Positions 44,975-53,477 of a stretch of DNA of 64,000 nucleotides are shown piece by piece (within the stretch, counting starts at the first letter, position 1; each line of letters opens with the position of its first letter). The stretch lies in NCBI GenBank assembly GCA_900469445.1, contig UBXM01000001.1, forward strand, positions 62,001 through 126,000. Direction: 5' to 3'. The DNA is from Hyphomicrobiales bacterium (GTDB lineage Bacteria; Pseudomonadota; Alphaproteobacteria; Rhizobiales; Rhizobiaceae). Below the pieces are notes generated by a model that was not told the DNA's origin, made no database searches, and was given only the letters and a program-made list of their open reading frames with translations. The position numbers were made by a program, and so were the translations under genes.

Positions 44975-46337
44975 CAAAGAATACCTCTCGATCGGCGCAT
45001 GGAGCCGAGCCGGTAAGGCGCGCCATCATCGCGGTCGGTGTTGGGAGTGTCGAACCTGGACGCGGCGATCGGCGCGCGGGTGTAGCCGTATTCCATCTCC
45101 GGTGTGCCTGCGGCGTGGATGCCGAGGAACGCCGCCCAGGTGCGGTCAGCGTGATCGTCATCTCGCTCGGCCACAAACCGCGGGGCACCGGTGGCAGACG
45201 AGACCTTGCGGAGCTTATGCAGATCAGAGCGAAGCGGGACGTTGCCTTCCGGGATCCGGACGGTGCGATCCTCAAACCGTCCTTGCCGGCCGTGGCCATG
45301 ATGAGCTTCGAACTGCCCGTGAAAAGGACGCCTTCGATCCGCGAACCGTAACGCCGCTCGGCGTCTTCGACGACCTTTTCACCCATACCAGTCTGGTCGA
45401 TGCACGCACGGGCTACGCGGTACCGCATCATCACATCATCGAATGCGGCGTCCATATCGCCGAACGTCGCGCGCTTTTGCTCGATGATCTCGCGGCACCA
45501 GAGAACGTCGCCTATCTCCTCCCAAACAAAGATGACATGCAAGTCGTTGCGCCGGCCGATATCGCGACCGACATAGCAAGGCCCGCCTTGGTAGCCACCT
45601 GGATCACCGGCTTCGGGATCCTCGACGGAGGTGATGAGATCGTAGGACAGCCACGCGCTCGCCTCGTCGAGATACTTCAGCTCATATTCCTGCGCCCAAG
45701 CATCCTCATCTGCGATGCCCTCGCGAAGCTCATCGATGTCGCGCGGCAAGCCATCCCTGACCGCCTGATAGATATCCACGACATGACGCGACCAGGTGCT
45801 GTCTTCAGCCGTGTCCAGTTCATAAAATTTGCCGGACTTTCCGTTCGGCGTGGAAGTAACCCGAAGCTTCCAGCCGTTGGAAATGACGGGGAAGAGAGCC
45901 TTCCAGATCGCGGCCGAGTCCTTGTGGAAGGCAAACTCGTCCAGGAAGACGTTGGCGGAAAACCCGCGGGCCGTATCGGGATTGGCGGGCAGCGCCGTGA
46001 TTTTCGAGCCATGCGGCAGGTCAACCTCTAGCGCCCTATATGAACCTTCAGCCCCCTGCCAATCATACTCCTGCATCTCAAAGCCCATCTTATATGCCTG
46101 GGCATGGAGCTTGATGCCTTCGTTCATCGCCTCGCGCGCCTGGCGCTCACCACGAGACAGGATCACCCAGCGCGCGCGTCGCCCATCGACGGCATGCTCG
46201 AAGCAATCATCCACGACTTCAAGCGTTGTCGTAAAGGTCTTGCCGGTCTGACGGGCAAACTTACCGATTTTGAAGCGCGAGCGATCGAGGAACCACTTGC
46301 GCTGGTAACCGAACAGAGGGACAGCGGGACCGCTCAT
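44974..46337 (-). pseudogene. Large terminase (Mu gp28) interrupted by a one-base frameshift
   Basis: From 46337 the frame encodes a normal Mu-type large terminase for about 354 residues: RQTGKT (29-34) Walker A, VFLDEFAFH Walker B, and the start of the nuclease domain. At the run TTT in 45274-45276 the continuing family sequence is found one frame away (EDRTVRIPEGN, AERDDDHADRTW, ending at 44974). A single missing T, giving Gly-Phe-Glu, restores a 454-residue protein. As written, translation stops at 44958 with an unrelated tail and lacks the last acidic nuclease motif. Could be a true mutation or an assembly error. Confidence 0.85.
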
Positions 46338-46930
46338 TTGAAGATCCCATAAACGTCTTCACGGATTTTCCGCAGCGCCTCCTGCCCATCGATGGAGAGC
46401 TTGTCAGCCTGCTTCTCGATCATATCGACGGCTTGGCCAACCTTCTCCTTGAACTCTTTTTCCACCTTCTGGCGACGAACCGTAGAAACGCCCTGGGCTT
46501 GGCTGGCCGACTTGAGGGCAGCTGCCAGCTGCATCGCCCCCTTGGCATCCATACCAGCTTCACCGCTGTTGGTGAGCAGCTCGAATACCAGGGTCTTAAT
46601 CGCTTCCGCCGATATCAGCGTCAGATCGTCCGACGCCTTAGCATCGAACTTCTCAGCCAGCGTCGAGGCGATATCGCGCGTCGTGTTCAAGCGCTGAGTT
46701 AATGTGGCGAGCTTGATGGAGTACCTGTTGAAGGCCGAAAATGACGGGATCTCGAATTCTAGCTCGCCGCGGTGTTCGCGTTGAATTGCCTCGAGCTGCG
46801 CAACGAACTCGCCATAGATCTCGGTCTGTGTTCGATCCCGATTTTGCAGTTCACCTGCAGCCCATGAAACAACCGGAGCGCACGGCTCCGGCAGCAACTC
46901 TATCCCGCTGAGACGGCCCCGCATCGTCAC
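46334..46930 (-). CDS. Small terminase subunit-like protein (DUF3486, Mu gp27)
   Basis: 198 residues. RTQTEIYGEFVAQLEAIQREHRGELEFEIPSFSAFNRYSIKLATLTQRLNTTRD matches DUF3486 proteins that accompany Mu-type gp28. The C-terminal half is helical and ends in IEKQADKLSIDGQEALRKIREDVYGIF. ATGA overlaps on both sides. Confidence 0.87.
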   Translation of the reverse strand: MTMRGRLSGIELLPEPCAPVVSWAAGELQNRDRTQTEIYGEFVAQLEAIQREHRGELEFEIPSFSAFNRYSIKLATLTQRLNTTRDIASTLAEKFDAKASDDLTLISAEAIKTLVFELLTNSGEAGMDAKGAMQLAAALKSASQAQGVSTVRRQKVEKEFKEKVGQAVDMIEKQADKLSIDGQEALRKIREDVYGIFK

Positions 46931-47250
46931 TCTCCGGGCTCGGACGGCCGTTTAACGCCTTCCAGGATGATATCGCGATCGAGATGGCGGCGACCGCGTT
47001 TGGTCAGGGTGGCGATACGAACGGTACCGGCGCTGGTGACGGTGACGGCATCACGCTCGGCCAAATATTCGAGCTGCTCATGGATCCAGGCACGATCTTT
47101 ACGAATAGCAAAAATCGGTAGGATCATCTCAATCATGCTGCTGTCGAGTGTGCCGTTGGTCTGTTCGGCAAGCGCCTTGAGCATGACAAGGCGGCCTGTC
47201 TCACGAGTGATCTTTGCCCAGTCGATACCGAGCTCTTCCAGATTGGTCAT
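46927..47250 (-). CDS. Mu gp26-like protein
   Basis: 107 residues with a winged-helix-like pattern: MLKALAEQTNGTLDSSMIEMILPIFAIRKDRAWIHEQLEYLAERDAV, then TVRIATLTKRGRRHLDRD. It resembles gp26 of Mu/FluMu in size and place. DNA binding is probable from the fold pattern, partner unknown. Confidence 0.75.
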   Translation of the reverse strand: MTNLEELGIDWAKITRETGRLVMLKALAEQTNGTLDSSMIEMILPIFAIRKDRAWIHEQLEYLAERDAVTVTSAGTVRIATLTKRGRRHLDRDIILEGVKRPSEPGE

Positions 47251-47582
47251 TTCTTCACCTGCTCAACAAGTAGTTCGTTTATGCGTTCGTTGGTCGCTTT
47301 GATCGGCTTCAGGGTCTCGTTGAGGGTGTCGAGGCGTCCATTAATGGCCGCCATGGCAAGCTCCATGCGATGCTGAGATTCCCGGTCTGGGAGGTGCTTC
47401 ATCTCACCTTCGATCGTTTGGATACGGCGATCATGCTCGGTCAGTTTGTGGGTATGACCCTTGATGTCCGCCGCGTTCTCCTTGGAGGTGCTGGAAAGCG
47501 CGTTCTTTATGATTGTCAGGAAGTTGATGACCGTGAGCGCGGCGGTGATCCACACGATGATCGGTTGAAGGTCGAGGGTCAT
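47247..47582 (-). CDS. DUF2730 protein (Mu gp25-like)
   Basis: 111 residues: one N-terminal membrane segment (IIVWITAALTVINFLTII) followed by a coiled coil (ERRIQTIEGEMKHLPDRESQHRMELAMAAINGRLDTL pattern). This is the DUF2730 layout of Mu gp25. Start at 47582 overlaps the preceding stop as ATGA. Confidence 0.82.
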   Translation of the reverse strand: MTLDLQPIIVWITAALTVINFLTIIKNALSSTSKENAADIKGHTHKLTEHDRRIQTIEGEMKHLPDRESQHRMELAMAAINGRLDTLNETLKPIKATNERINELLVEQVKK

Positions 47583-47800
47583 CGGGATTTTCTCTCGCTC
47601 TTGTGTAAATTCTGGCATTCAACGCACCTGACTGCAAAAGGAGCCGCTTCCCGCCGAGCCGCGGGGATCTGGCACTCACACTCAACACACACATCGCGGC
47701 CGGCCTGATTCACGATTGCCGAGGCCTCTGCGATCTTCGCTTCCCGTTCTCGGGCAGCATTCTTTTCCGCCGACGCGAACAGATCTTCCGAATTGATCAT
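47579..47800 (-). CDS. DksA/TraR-type zinc-finger protein
   Basis: 73 residues. The C4 zinc finger reads CVECECQIPAAR...RCVECQ, with a short acidic N-terminal coil (EDLFASAEKNAAREREAKIAEAS). Phage and plasmid TraR proteins bind the RNA polymerase secondary channel and alter promoter choice. Start at 47800; longer frames run through the spanin genes. Confidence 0.85.
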   Translation of the reverse strand: MINSEDLFASAEKNAAREREAKIAEASAIVNQAGRDVCVECECQIPAARREAAPFAVRCVECQNLHKSERKSR

Positions 47801-47804
47801 CAGA

Positions 47805-48086
47805 TCAGCCTGGACCTCTGGCTGCCTGGACAGCCGTGGAGCGGCGCAGCTCGCAGCTTCGAAGAGATGCACGATCCGCGCCCCAGCCGCTCGCAACTTC
47901 CTGCTCGGAAATGTCCCGGTCGGGGATGGTGACAGGCGCATTGCAGGCAGTCGCCGCGAAGGGCGGGATCTCGGGTCGGATGGTCTGCACGCGGACCACA
48001 GGCTGCTCGCGCTCTGCATCACTTGGGGAGCAACTGGCCGCGAGCACGGCCAAGGCCGCAAGCATTACCATTCGGTAGTTCCGCAT
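47805..48086 (-). CDS. Rz1-like outer-membrane spanin lipoprotein
   Basis: 93 residues with a lipoprotein signal: MVMLAALAVLAASC, cysteine at the lipobox, then a short proline-containing periplasmic stretch. The gene starts inside the inner-membrane spanin gene in another frame (overlap 48019-48086), the diagnostic Rz/Rz1 arrangement. With its partner it fuses inner and outer membranes at the end of lysis. Confidence 0.8.
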   Translation of the reverse strand: MRNYRMVMLAALAVLAASCSPSDAEREQPVVRVQTIRPEIPPFAATACNAPVTIPDRDISEQEVASGWGADRASLRSCELRRSTAVQAARGPG

Positions 48087-48381
48087 TCCGTTTCTCCAGT
48101 TCGACGAGCTGCGCATCCGCTTCCTTCAGCTTCGCCTGGGCATCGGCTTCAAGCTGCAGCGCCCCCTGCAATTGCGCTGCCTGCGTCCGAGCGGTTTCGA
48201 GGTTGGTCCGGGCGATTTCGCCCTTCCAATATTCATTGTTGGCCGCGATGATCCGCTCGCGGCGTGTCTCAAGCCAGCTGGTGACCCCATTCACGGCTTG
48301 GAGCACCAGGAGAGCGGCGAGCAGAAAAATGCCCGCGGCGACGAGAACCGGCATGATTGCCTTCGAAAGCCATGCCGGCAT
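48019..48381 (-). CDS. Rz-like inner-membrane spanin
   Basis: 120 residues. A single N-terminal membrane segment (IMPVLVAAGIFLLAALLVLQAV) and a long periplasmic coiled coil (NLETARTQAAQLQGALQLEADAQAKLKEADAQLVELEKRN). The ATG at 48381 overlaps the stop of the holin-like gene (TGATG). Overlaps the Rz1-like gene by 68 bases. Confidence 0.8.
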   Translation of the reverse strand: MPAWLSKAIMPVLVAAGIFLLAALLVLQAVNGVTSWLETRRERIIAANNEYWKGEIARTNLETARTQAAQLQGALQLEADAQAKLKEADAQLVELEKRNAELPNGNACGLGRARGQLLPK

Positions 48382-48668
48382 CAGTTTGCATCCTTCGAGA
48401 AGGAGCCCGGCTCGTCGCGGGCATGGTATGGTGGCGAAGGCGGATTTTCGTGGCGCTGGGCCCGGAAGTCGGCCGAGCCGAACCCCCGATGGACAGCGAG
48501 GTTGCCGGTGATGATGGCAAACATGGTCGGCAGCGCTATGCCGCCAAAGGCAACGGCCTGCTCCGAGCCGAAGATCGCACCGACCGCGAGGCCGAGGATG
48601 ACAGACCAGGCAGCGCCGAAGGAGCCCCACAAATACCAGCGCGACGAACGATAGGACGGCTTTTCCAT
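48381..48668 (-). CDS. Putative holin
   Basis: 95 residues with two hydrophobic segments (WSVILGLAVGAIFGS and VAFGGIALPTMFAIITGNLAV) and a charged tail. Its place between endolysin and spanins makes a holin the simplest reading. No close family is recognised; topology only. Confidence 0.65.
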   Translation of the reverse strand: MEKPSYRSSRWYLWGSFGAAWSVILGLAVGAIFGSEQAVAFGGIALPTMFAIITGNLAVHRGFGSADFRAQRHENPPSPPYHARDEPGSFSKDAN

Positions 48669-48671
48669 CGA

Positions 48672-49382
48672 TCAGGCTGCCTTGTCGAACAGGGCGTTGA
48701 ACGGGCTTTCGCCTTTCAGGGCTCGGTCCATTTCATCGCGGGTCTGCGGGCCAACCTTGCCATCGACCAGGATCTTCCGCTCCGACTGGAACCAGCGCGT
48801 GACCATTTCGAGGTTCTGGTCGAAGATTGAGGTCGGGACGACGGGCCACGGATGGCCGATCTTCTTGCGATACAGGCGCAGCTTGTCGGACCACTCCTCA
48901 ACGGCAAGCCCGGTCATGCCGCGCGTGAGGGTGACATCGAGGATGGGCTGGAACAGCTTGCCGCCCTCGAAATACTGGTCGTATTCGGCTGACGCATCGA
49001 AGCAAGGGCATGCCTTGGCCGCGTATTCATTGTGGCCGGAAATCTTTACGATGCCCGGATAGGCCTTCTTCAGAGAGAGGAGCTCATCGAGCAGCGACTG
49101 CTTCTGGACGCTGGTGCGCGTGTCGGCTGCGGTCCTTCCATCCGCCTTCAGACCACCAGCATAAACGACGCCAAGCGTCCCGGTGTTGTGTCCCTCGCAG
49201 TGTGCACCGATCTTGTCGATGGCGCGGCCCTGCCAGCGCTCACCATTGATGCCGATAACACGATGATAGCCGATACCGGACCAGCCGCGGGCAACGTGCC
49301 ACGCGTTGATGTCCTGGACGGTCACCGGCCGACCGGCCGGCGTTGCCGTGCAATGTACAATGATTTCGTTGATTGGCCGCAT
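48672..49382 (-). CDS. Endolysin: N-acetylmuramoyl-L-alanine amidase with peptidoglycan-binding domain
   Basis: 236 residues. Amidase_2 domain: zinc ligands in IIVHCTATPAG (His10), in ISGHNEYAAKACPCFDA (His and Cys), with IGYHRVIGINGERWQGR and GAHCEGHNTGTLGVVYAGG between. The C-terminal 80 residues (VTRGMTGLAVEEWSDKLRLY, VTRWFQSERKILVDGKVGPQTRDEM) form a peptidoglycan-binding domain. It cuts the sugar-peptide link of the wall. First gene of the late lysis unit, behind a candidate activator site. Confidence 0.9.
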   Translation of the reverse strand: MRPINEIIVHCTATPAGRPVTVQDINAWHVARGWSGIGYHRVIGINGERWQGRAIDKIGAHCEGHNTGTLGVVYAGGLKADGRTAADTRTSVQKQSLLDELLSLKKAYPGIVKISGHNEYAAKACPCFDASAEYDQYFEGGKLFQPILDVTLTRGMTGLAVEEWSDKLRLYRKKIGHPWPVVPTSIFDQNLEMVTRWFQSERKILVDGKVGPQTRDEMDRALKGESPFNALFDKAA

Positions 49383-49442
49383 TTGCCCTGTCCGCTGAAA
49401 CGCTGATGAGGGTAAAATCGCTTATTGCGGCAGGGAAAGCCG

Positions 49443-49461
49443 TTCCCACCTATGTGGGATC
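49443..49461 (-). promoter_or_regulatory. Candidate Mor-type activator dyad before the lysis genes
   Basis: Plus strand TTCCCAC (49443-49449), spacer CTAT, GTGGGAT (49454-49460). It lies in the 89-base gap between mor and the endolysin gene. AATAAG about 20 bases downstream on the minus strand may be the -10. The dyad recurs at 30466 before the tail-tip gene. Mor-family proteins bind such dyads and replace the -35 contact. Confidence 0.55.
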
Positions 49462-49471
49462 ATGGCCGATT

Positions 49472-49822
49472 TCAGAAATTGAATGAGGTCTGGCGGCTAG
49501 GCCGGTCGTTCAGAATACGTCGAACCGTCTCATCGGTGACGCGCAACTCGCGGGCAATTGCAAGGGTAGACCAATGGTGAGCCTTCAGCTTGCGAACCGT
49601 CCATTCGCGGGCGATCGGAACGCGGCCAATCTGACCGGGACCGAAGATCTTTGCAAGAGCCTTTATTCCGTCGGCTCCAAGAACGGTTTTAATTTCACTG
49701 TCGGTCGCTTCCGATGACGGCAAATAGACTGGCGATCCGCCGAAGCGCATGATGAATGCCAGCGTCAGATCCTCGCCAAGCGCCTCGATATACGGCTCCA
49801 GATTTTTCGGGGTCTTGATCAT
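49472..49822 (-). CDS. mor: Mor family transcription activator
   Basis: 116 residues. EDLTLAFIMRFGGSPVYLPS is the dimerisation region of the Mor/C family; HWSTLAIARELRVTDETVRRIL is its helix-turn-helix. In Mu, Mor switches on middle transcription leading to late genes. No separate C gene is seen, so this protein may activate late promoters directly. Last gene of the early unit. Confidence 0.9.
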   Translation of the reverse strand: MIKTPKNLEPYIEALGEDLTLAFIMRFGGSPVYLPSSEATDSEIKTVLGADGIKALAKIFGPGQIGRVPIAREWTVRKLKAHHWSTLAIARELRVTDETVRRILNDRPSRQTSFNF

Positions 49823-50025
49823 CGGGCACCTCGGCGTCCGTACAGTTCATTCTCGATCGCCATCTGCTGGCGGGTTGACTCACGCAACTGGATTTCCAAT
49901 TCGATGCGCTTCATCGCCTTCGGCTTCAGTTTGGCGATGCGGTTGAGGAGCTGCTCGCGCTTCTCTTGGAGACGGTAGTGAGCCGCATGCTTTTCCCAGA
50001 CGAGAAGCGGAAGCTGCTCAGTCAT
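49819..50025 (-). CDS. Small helical early protein, unknown
   Basis: 68 residues, almost entirely predicted coiled coil (YRLQEKREQLLNRIAKLKPKAMKRIELEIQLRESTRQQMAIENELYGRR spread over the length). ATGA overlap with mor. No family recognised. Small proteins of this kind sit between gemA and mor in related phages. Confidence 0.6.
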   Translation of the reverse strand: MTEQLPLLVWEKHAAHYRLQEKREQLLNRIAKLKPKAMKRIELEIQLRESTRQQMAIENELYGRRGAR

Positions 50026-50038
50026 CAGCTGGGTTCCC

Positions 50039-50701
50039 TCACGGTGATCCTTTCGCCACTTTCCCGGACTGGTCGCGGCGAATGCGGTCGCCAAGGTAGT
50101 TCATGACGCGGATCCACTCCTCGTCGGTGAGGTGGCGGTGGAGCGGATCATGGTCGACAAGGTCGGTGACTACTGGCCAGAAGTCGGTGGGTGCCATCGA
50201 GCTTAGGATTGCCCACTGAGCGAATGCTATCTTGTAGCCGAAAGCTCGCATGTAGCTTTGAGGATGCACCCCGTCGTTCGACCAGGACACGCCGCCTTCA
50301 CGGCTGATCCAGCTCTTGAGCGCTTCGATGACCCTAGTGGCATCATCGGAGAAACGCAGCCAGCGCTCCCGCTCGATCCCAGTCTGGCGACGGATAAAGG
50401 ACTCGAGCGCGGCGTCGTCACGATCGCGGACGATACCGAGATTAAAGCCAGCGATCCAAAGGGCTTGGAGTTTACCCGCAAACTTGCCGGAAAGCTTCCG
50501 GCGGCTATTGGCGCGGCGGACTGCGCCTGCCGGTGCAAAGCCATCCTGTCGGAATGCCGAAATGACGCTCTGGCGCTCAGCTTCCGACATCTCCTTAGTC
50601 GACGTTTTGCCGGTTATCAGGCGAAGCTTTGCTCGATAGGTATCATCGTCCAGACCGAGTTGCTTCTTGGCGACGTGGATGGCCGCTAATGAGGAGGTCA
50701 T
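50039..50701 (-). CDS. gemA: GemA-like regulatory protein (DUF1018)
   Basis: 220 residues. SLAAIHVAKKQLGLDDDTYRAKLRLITGKTSTKEMSEAERQSVISAF is the standard DUF1018 opening, followed by KLQALWIAGFNLGIVRDRDDAALESFIRRQTGIERERWL. Mu GemA affects host gene expression and DNA topology during early growth. Located upstream of mor, as in Mu. Confidence 0.9.
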   Translation of the reverse strand: MTSSLAAIHVAKKQLGLDDDTYRAKLRLITGKTSTKEMSEAERQSVISAFRQDGFAPAGAVRRANSRRKLSGKFAGKLQALWIAGFNLGIVRDRDDAALESFIRRQTGIERERWLRFSDDATRVIEALKSWISREGGVSWSNDGVHPQSYMRAFGYKIAFAQWAILSSMAPTDFWPVVTDLVDHDPLHRHLTDEEWIRVMNYLGDRIRRDQSGKVAKGSP

Positions 50702-50814
50702 AGGGATACCTCCTTCTCATCGAGTACCAAGTAGCGAGACGCGGTGGAAAACTGATCTGGGTCGTTGACGGCCGAAGTCGGCCTCACCACAACCCTTTGA
50801 TGGGAGGCGCTATC

Positions 50815-51600
50815 ATGAAACACAAAGTCGTACTCTTCCTCTGCGTCACACTTCTCCTGTTGCTCGCATTTGGAACTTCTGCCGTCATCCTTAAGGGCTA
50901 CCCGGCAAACACAGGTTCCGTGTGGACGATCACCTACTGGTACGGCCTTGTTGACAAGTTCCAGACGCTCTTTGCCGGCATTCTGGCCGTCGCGGCTGCG
51001 CTGGTCACAGTCTACATGTCTGAACACACCGAAAGAAAGAATGCCGAACGACATAATGCATTGATGCGGGTTCAAACTCGCGCCGACCGACTGGAAATCG
51101 AACGCCTCACTGTTCCGCAGACCGAAAATTTGCTTCACGCCTTCGAAAAGTTTCGGGCAGCCGTTGAGGTTATCAATAGCGTAGACGCGAAAACGGCTGT
51201 GCTGGAGACTGACTTGGCCTGGCCTCAAATCGCAGTAGCACAAAAACAGTTGTCGCAGGCGGTGCAAATTCTGACGAGACCAGCTTGGATCGCGGGAGAA
51301 AAGCACTTCGACGGCGCGTTGGCGCATGACGTAAATCAGATGAAAGAGGTGCTTCCTGCTGCGGATGCGTTGCTTCAGATAGTTCGAGCCGGCGGCCGGA
51401 CCATTCTGGAAGTGTTGTCGCGCGAAGCTCCGTCCGAGATGCGAATACTTAGACCTCGCAAGCAGCTGCCCAGCGAGGAGATCGCGAGAAGGACGCTTTC
51501 TGAAGATCTTCCCAAAATGAGCACAAAGTGCGCGGAACTGATCACCCATTGGGAAAATGTGGCCAACAGGCTCAAAAAGCTTGGCGACGATTATCGCTGA
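50815..51600 (+). CDS. Outward-facing membrane/coiled-coil protein inside the early operon
   Basis: 261 residues. Two N-terminal membrane segments (VVLFLCVTLLLLLAFGTSAVIL and TLFAGILAVAAALVTVYM), then a helical cytoplasmic domain. It is on the plus strand, against all surrounding early genes, and more AT-rich. GGGAGG precedes the ATG at 50815 by seven bases. This is the layout of a moron, a gene expressed by the prophage for its own purpose. Membrane topology would suit superinfection exclusion, but no family is recognised. Confidence 0.7.
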   Translation: MKHKVVLFLCVTLLLLLAFGTSAVILKGYPANTGSVWTITYWYGLVDKFQTLFAGILAVAAALVTVYMSEHTERKNAERHNALMRVQTRADRLEIERLTVPQTENLLHAFEKFRAAVEVINSVDAKTAVLETDLAWPQIAVAQKQLSQAVQILTRPAWIAGEKHFDGALAHDVNQMKEVLPAADALLQIVRAGGRTILEVLSREAPSEMRILRPRKQLPSEEIARRTLSEDLPKMSTKCAELITHWENVANRLKKLGDDYR

Positions 51601-51638
51601 ATCGATTGAAGCAAGAAGCCCAGGGCTATGCATTACGC

Positions 51639-51953
51639 TCATGCCGCCACCGCCTTCATCATCTGAATCTTGCGGCTGGCATCGATCTGCCAGCGGCGAA
51701 ACAGAGCTGCTCCATTATCGGCGCAGGTCGTCCCGACACCCGCCATCTGCAGGTGATACTTTCCGACTGAGCCGAAGGAGAACCGGCCTCCCAGTTCCCG
51801 CTGCAGCTCTGATTTGACCCGTGCTTCAGCGGCGCGGACGGCCATGTCGCCAACCTCGTTGAGCGATGGGATCGACGACAGCTTCAGGCGTACGATGGCG
51901 CTCGCACGCAAGATCTGTGCGATTTTCTGGTCACGCGACAGATGGGCGGTCAT
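51639..51953 (-). CDS. Early protein, unknown function
   Basis: 104 residues, helical, basic N-terminus (TAHLSRDQKIAQILRASAIVRLKL). First early gene right of the inserted plus-strand gene. ATGA overlap with the next gene upstream. No family recognised. Confidence 0.6.
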   Translation of the reverse strand: MTAHLSRDQKIAQILRASAIVRLKLSSIPSLNEVGDMAVRAAEARVKSELQRELGGRFSFGSVGKYHLQMAGVGTTCADNGAALFRRWQIDASRKIQMMKAVAA

Positions 51954-52252
51954 GCTGCGCCTCCCTCTGCCGGAAATTGACGATCGACGAAAAAGTAATC
52001 GTCTAGGATTTCCACCTTGATCCCGGCGTCAGAAACGACACCGTATCCCTCAACGAAGTCCGTCGGCATGAAGTCTTCAACGCCTCGACCGGCGAGCTGC
52101 GCGATATGCTCACCATGCTGCACGAAGGCGTAATCGTCCGTTCCAAAATCACTGATCGAACGATTGAAATCCTCCATCAGATCGGTCGTGAATATCGTTT
52201 CGTCGATTGTGATCCGGACACGCTGGGTTACATCGAATTCGAAGGTTTTCAT
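51950..52252 (-). CDS. Early protein, unknown function
   Basis: 100 residues, acidic. It begins KTFEFDVTQRVRITIDETIFT, a beta pattern, followed by helices and VEILDDYFFVDRQFPA. The ATG at 52252 gives a compact product; longer starts overlap the DUF3164 gene. No family recognised. Confidence 0.6.
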   Translation of the reverse strand: MKTFEFDVTQRVRITIDETIFTTDLMEDFNRSISDFGTDDYAFVQHGEHIAQLAGRGVEDFMPTDFVEGYGVVSDAGIKVEILDDYFFVDRQFPAEGGAA

Positions 52253-52262
52253 GGCTGTCACC

Positions 52263-52919
52263 TCACGTCCTGGCGAGATCGATGGTGACGGCTTCCCAAC
52301 CATCGGTCACGGAAGCGCGCTGGTAGAAACGGACATATTCCTTACTGCCGACGATCCGCATCGCGTCACGTATGGCGCGCATGGCCTCGTTCCACCGGTC
52401 ATCCTCGATCTGAAGGCGAAGCAGAGCGTAGATGTCGGAGCGAGACACCTGCCCTTCCTTGTCGGTGTTGAAGGCCTTGGTGATGATGGCGCGGATCTCC
52501 GGCCGGCTATCGGCCGACCACTCGGTAAGACGCTCGTCCAGGATCTTCTTGGCGATCTGCAGCTGCGGGCCGAATGTCACGAAATCGGACACCTGCACCT
52601 GAACCTGAACCTTCATCAAGCCATCAAAGGTCTGATAAGTCCGGTTGCCCTTCTTGCCGCCCTTGGTGGATTTGTATTCCTGCTCCAGGAGCGCATCGAA
52701 CTCGCCGAGATCCGTCATGGTGTGACCACGGAAACGGGCGATCTGCGACGACAGTGGCATCGCAAAGCCCATGACCTTGCGGACCAGTTCGTCCTCCAGC
52801 TTGTCGGCCGGGGCGATTGTCTCGACAGGAACGAGCGCACCGCGAGCGTCAGCCATATAGTCTTTGCCGTTCACGACGGTGATGCCGGTAGGCAGTTCTT
52901 CCAGAATTACAGCTTCCAT
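52263..52919 (-). CDS. DUF3164 family early protein
   Basis: 218 residues. GKDYMADARGALVPVETIAPADKLEDELVRKVM, FDALLEQEYKSTKGGKKGNRTYQTFDGLMKVQVQVQ and FNTDKEGQVSRSDIYALLRL are the DUF3164 signature found between MuB and GemA in Mu-like phages. Role unknown. Confidence 0.87.
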   Translation of the reverse strand: MEAVILEELPTGITVVNGKDYMADARGALVPVETIAPADKLEDELVRKVMGFAMPLSSQIARFRGHTMTDLGEFDALLEQEYKSTKGGKKGNRTYQTFDGLMKVQVQVQVSDFVTFGPQLQIAKKILDERLTEWSADSRPEIRAIITKAFNTDKEGQVSRSDIYALLRLQIEDDRWNEAMRAIRDAMRIVGSKEYVRFYQRASVTDGWEAVTIDLART

Positions 52920-52920
52920 T

Positions 52921-53211
52921 TCAGAGTCCCTTTCGGAGGTTGAGGCGCGCGGACTTCAGCCCGGCTGCAGCGGCGACGAGCGCATTGATTGAGGCAGGCT
53001 CGTCGCGGGAGTTTCGGGATTTATCGACACGATCGACGGCCTTGATCACGGCGGTGATCGCTGCCTCCAGCGTGTCGAGTTTGGACCGACGCTTATTGGC
53101 GGTGACCTGCAGCTCGGCGAACCGGGCCTCCAGTCGCTCCTCGACAAGAGGGGCGACTTGGTCAACGAGCTCGTCGAGAGGAAAGGTGATGTTCCAAGCG
53201 TCTTTGCTCAC
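52921..53211 (-). CDS. Small helical early protein
   Basis: 96 residues, coiled-coil prediction over the middle (PLVEERLEARFAELQVTANKRRSKLDTLEAAITAVIKAVDRV). One base from the DUF3164 start and ATGA-overlapping upstream. No family recognised. Confidence 0.62.
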   Translation of the reverse strand: MSKDAWNITFPLDELVDQVAPLVEERLEARFAELQVTANKRRSKLDTLEAAITAVIKAVDRVDKSRNSRDEPASINALVAAAAGLKSARLNLRKGL

Positions 53212-53477
53212 GGCTGCCTCCCAAGCGGTGGGCGACCTTTCGGGAAAGGCACAACGTTCGGACCAACCAGCGCCGGCTTTCGCACGTCACAAAATCTGAC
53301 CCGCTGTTCGAGAAGGCGCTTCTCCTCCTCGAACTCCTCAACCAAAGCGATGGCGGTGTTCATACGACGAATGAGATCAGAGAACTCTTCACCGCTGACA
53401 AACCGGCCTCCGTGAACGGCAGGTTTCATTTCTTCGCAAAGCGAGAAAAGGTAGTCGGAGGGAAGTTGACCACACAT
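53208..53477 (-). CDS. Small early protein
   Basis: 89 residues with a central acidic coiled coil (LIRRMNTAIALVEEFEEEKRLLEQRV) and a basic proline-rich end. Tightly packed between its neighbours. No family recognised. Confidence 0.6.
   Translation of the reverse strand: MCGQLPSDYLFSLCEEMKPAVHGGRFVSGEEFSDLIRRMNTAIALVEEFEEEKRLLEQRVRFCDVRKPALVGPNVVPFPKGRPPLGRQP

Noticed and set aside
45241..45300. Programmed frameshift as explanation for the terminase
   Set aside because: The sequence at the junction (CGGTTTGAG) is not a slippery heptamer, and frameshifting is not known in this family; a lost base is simpler.
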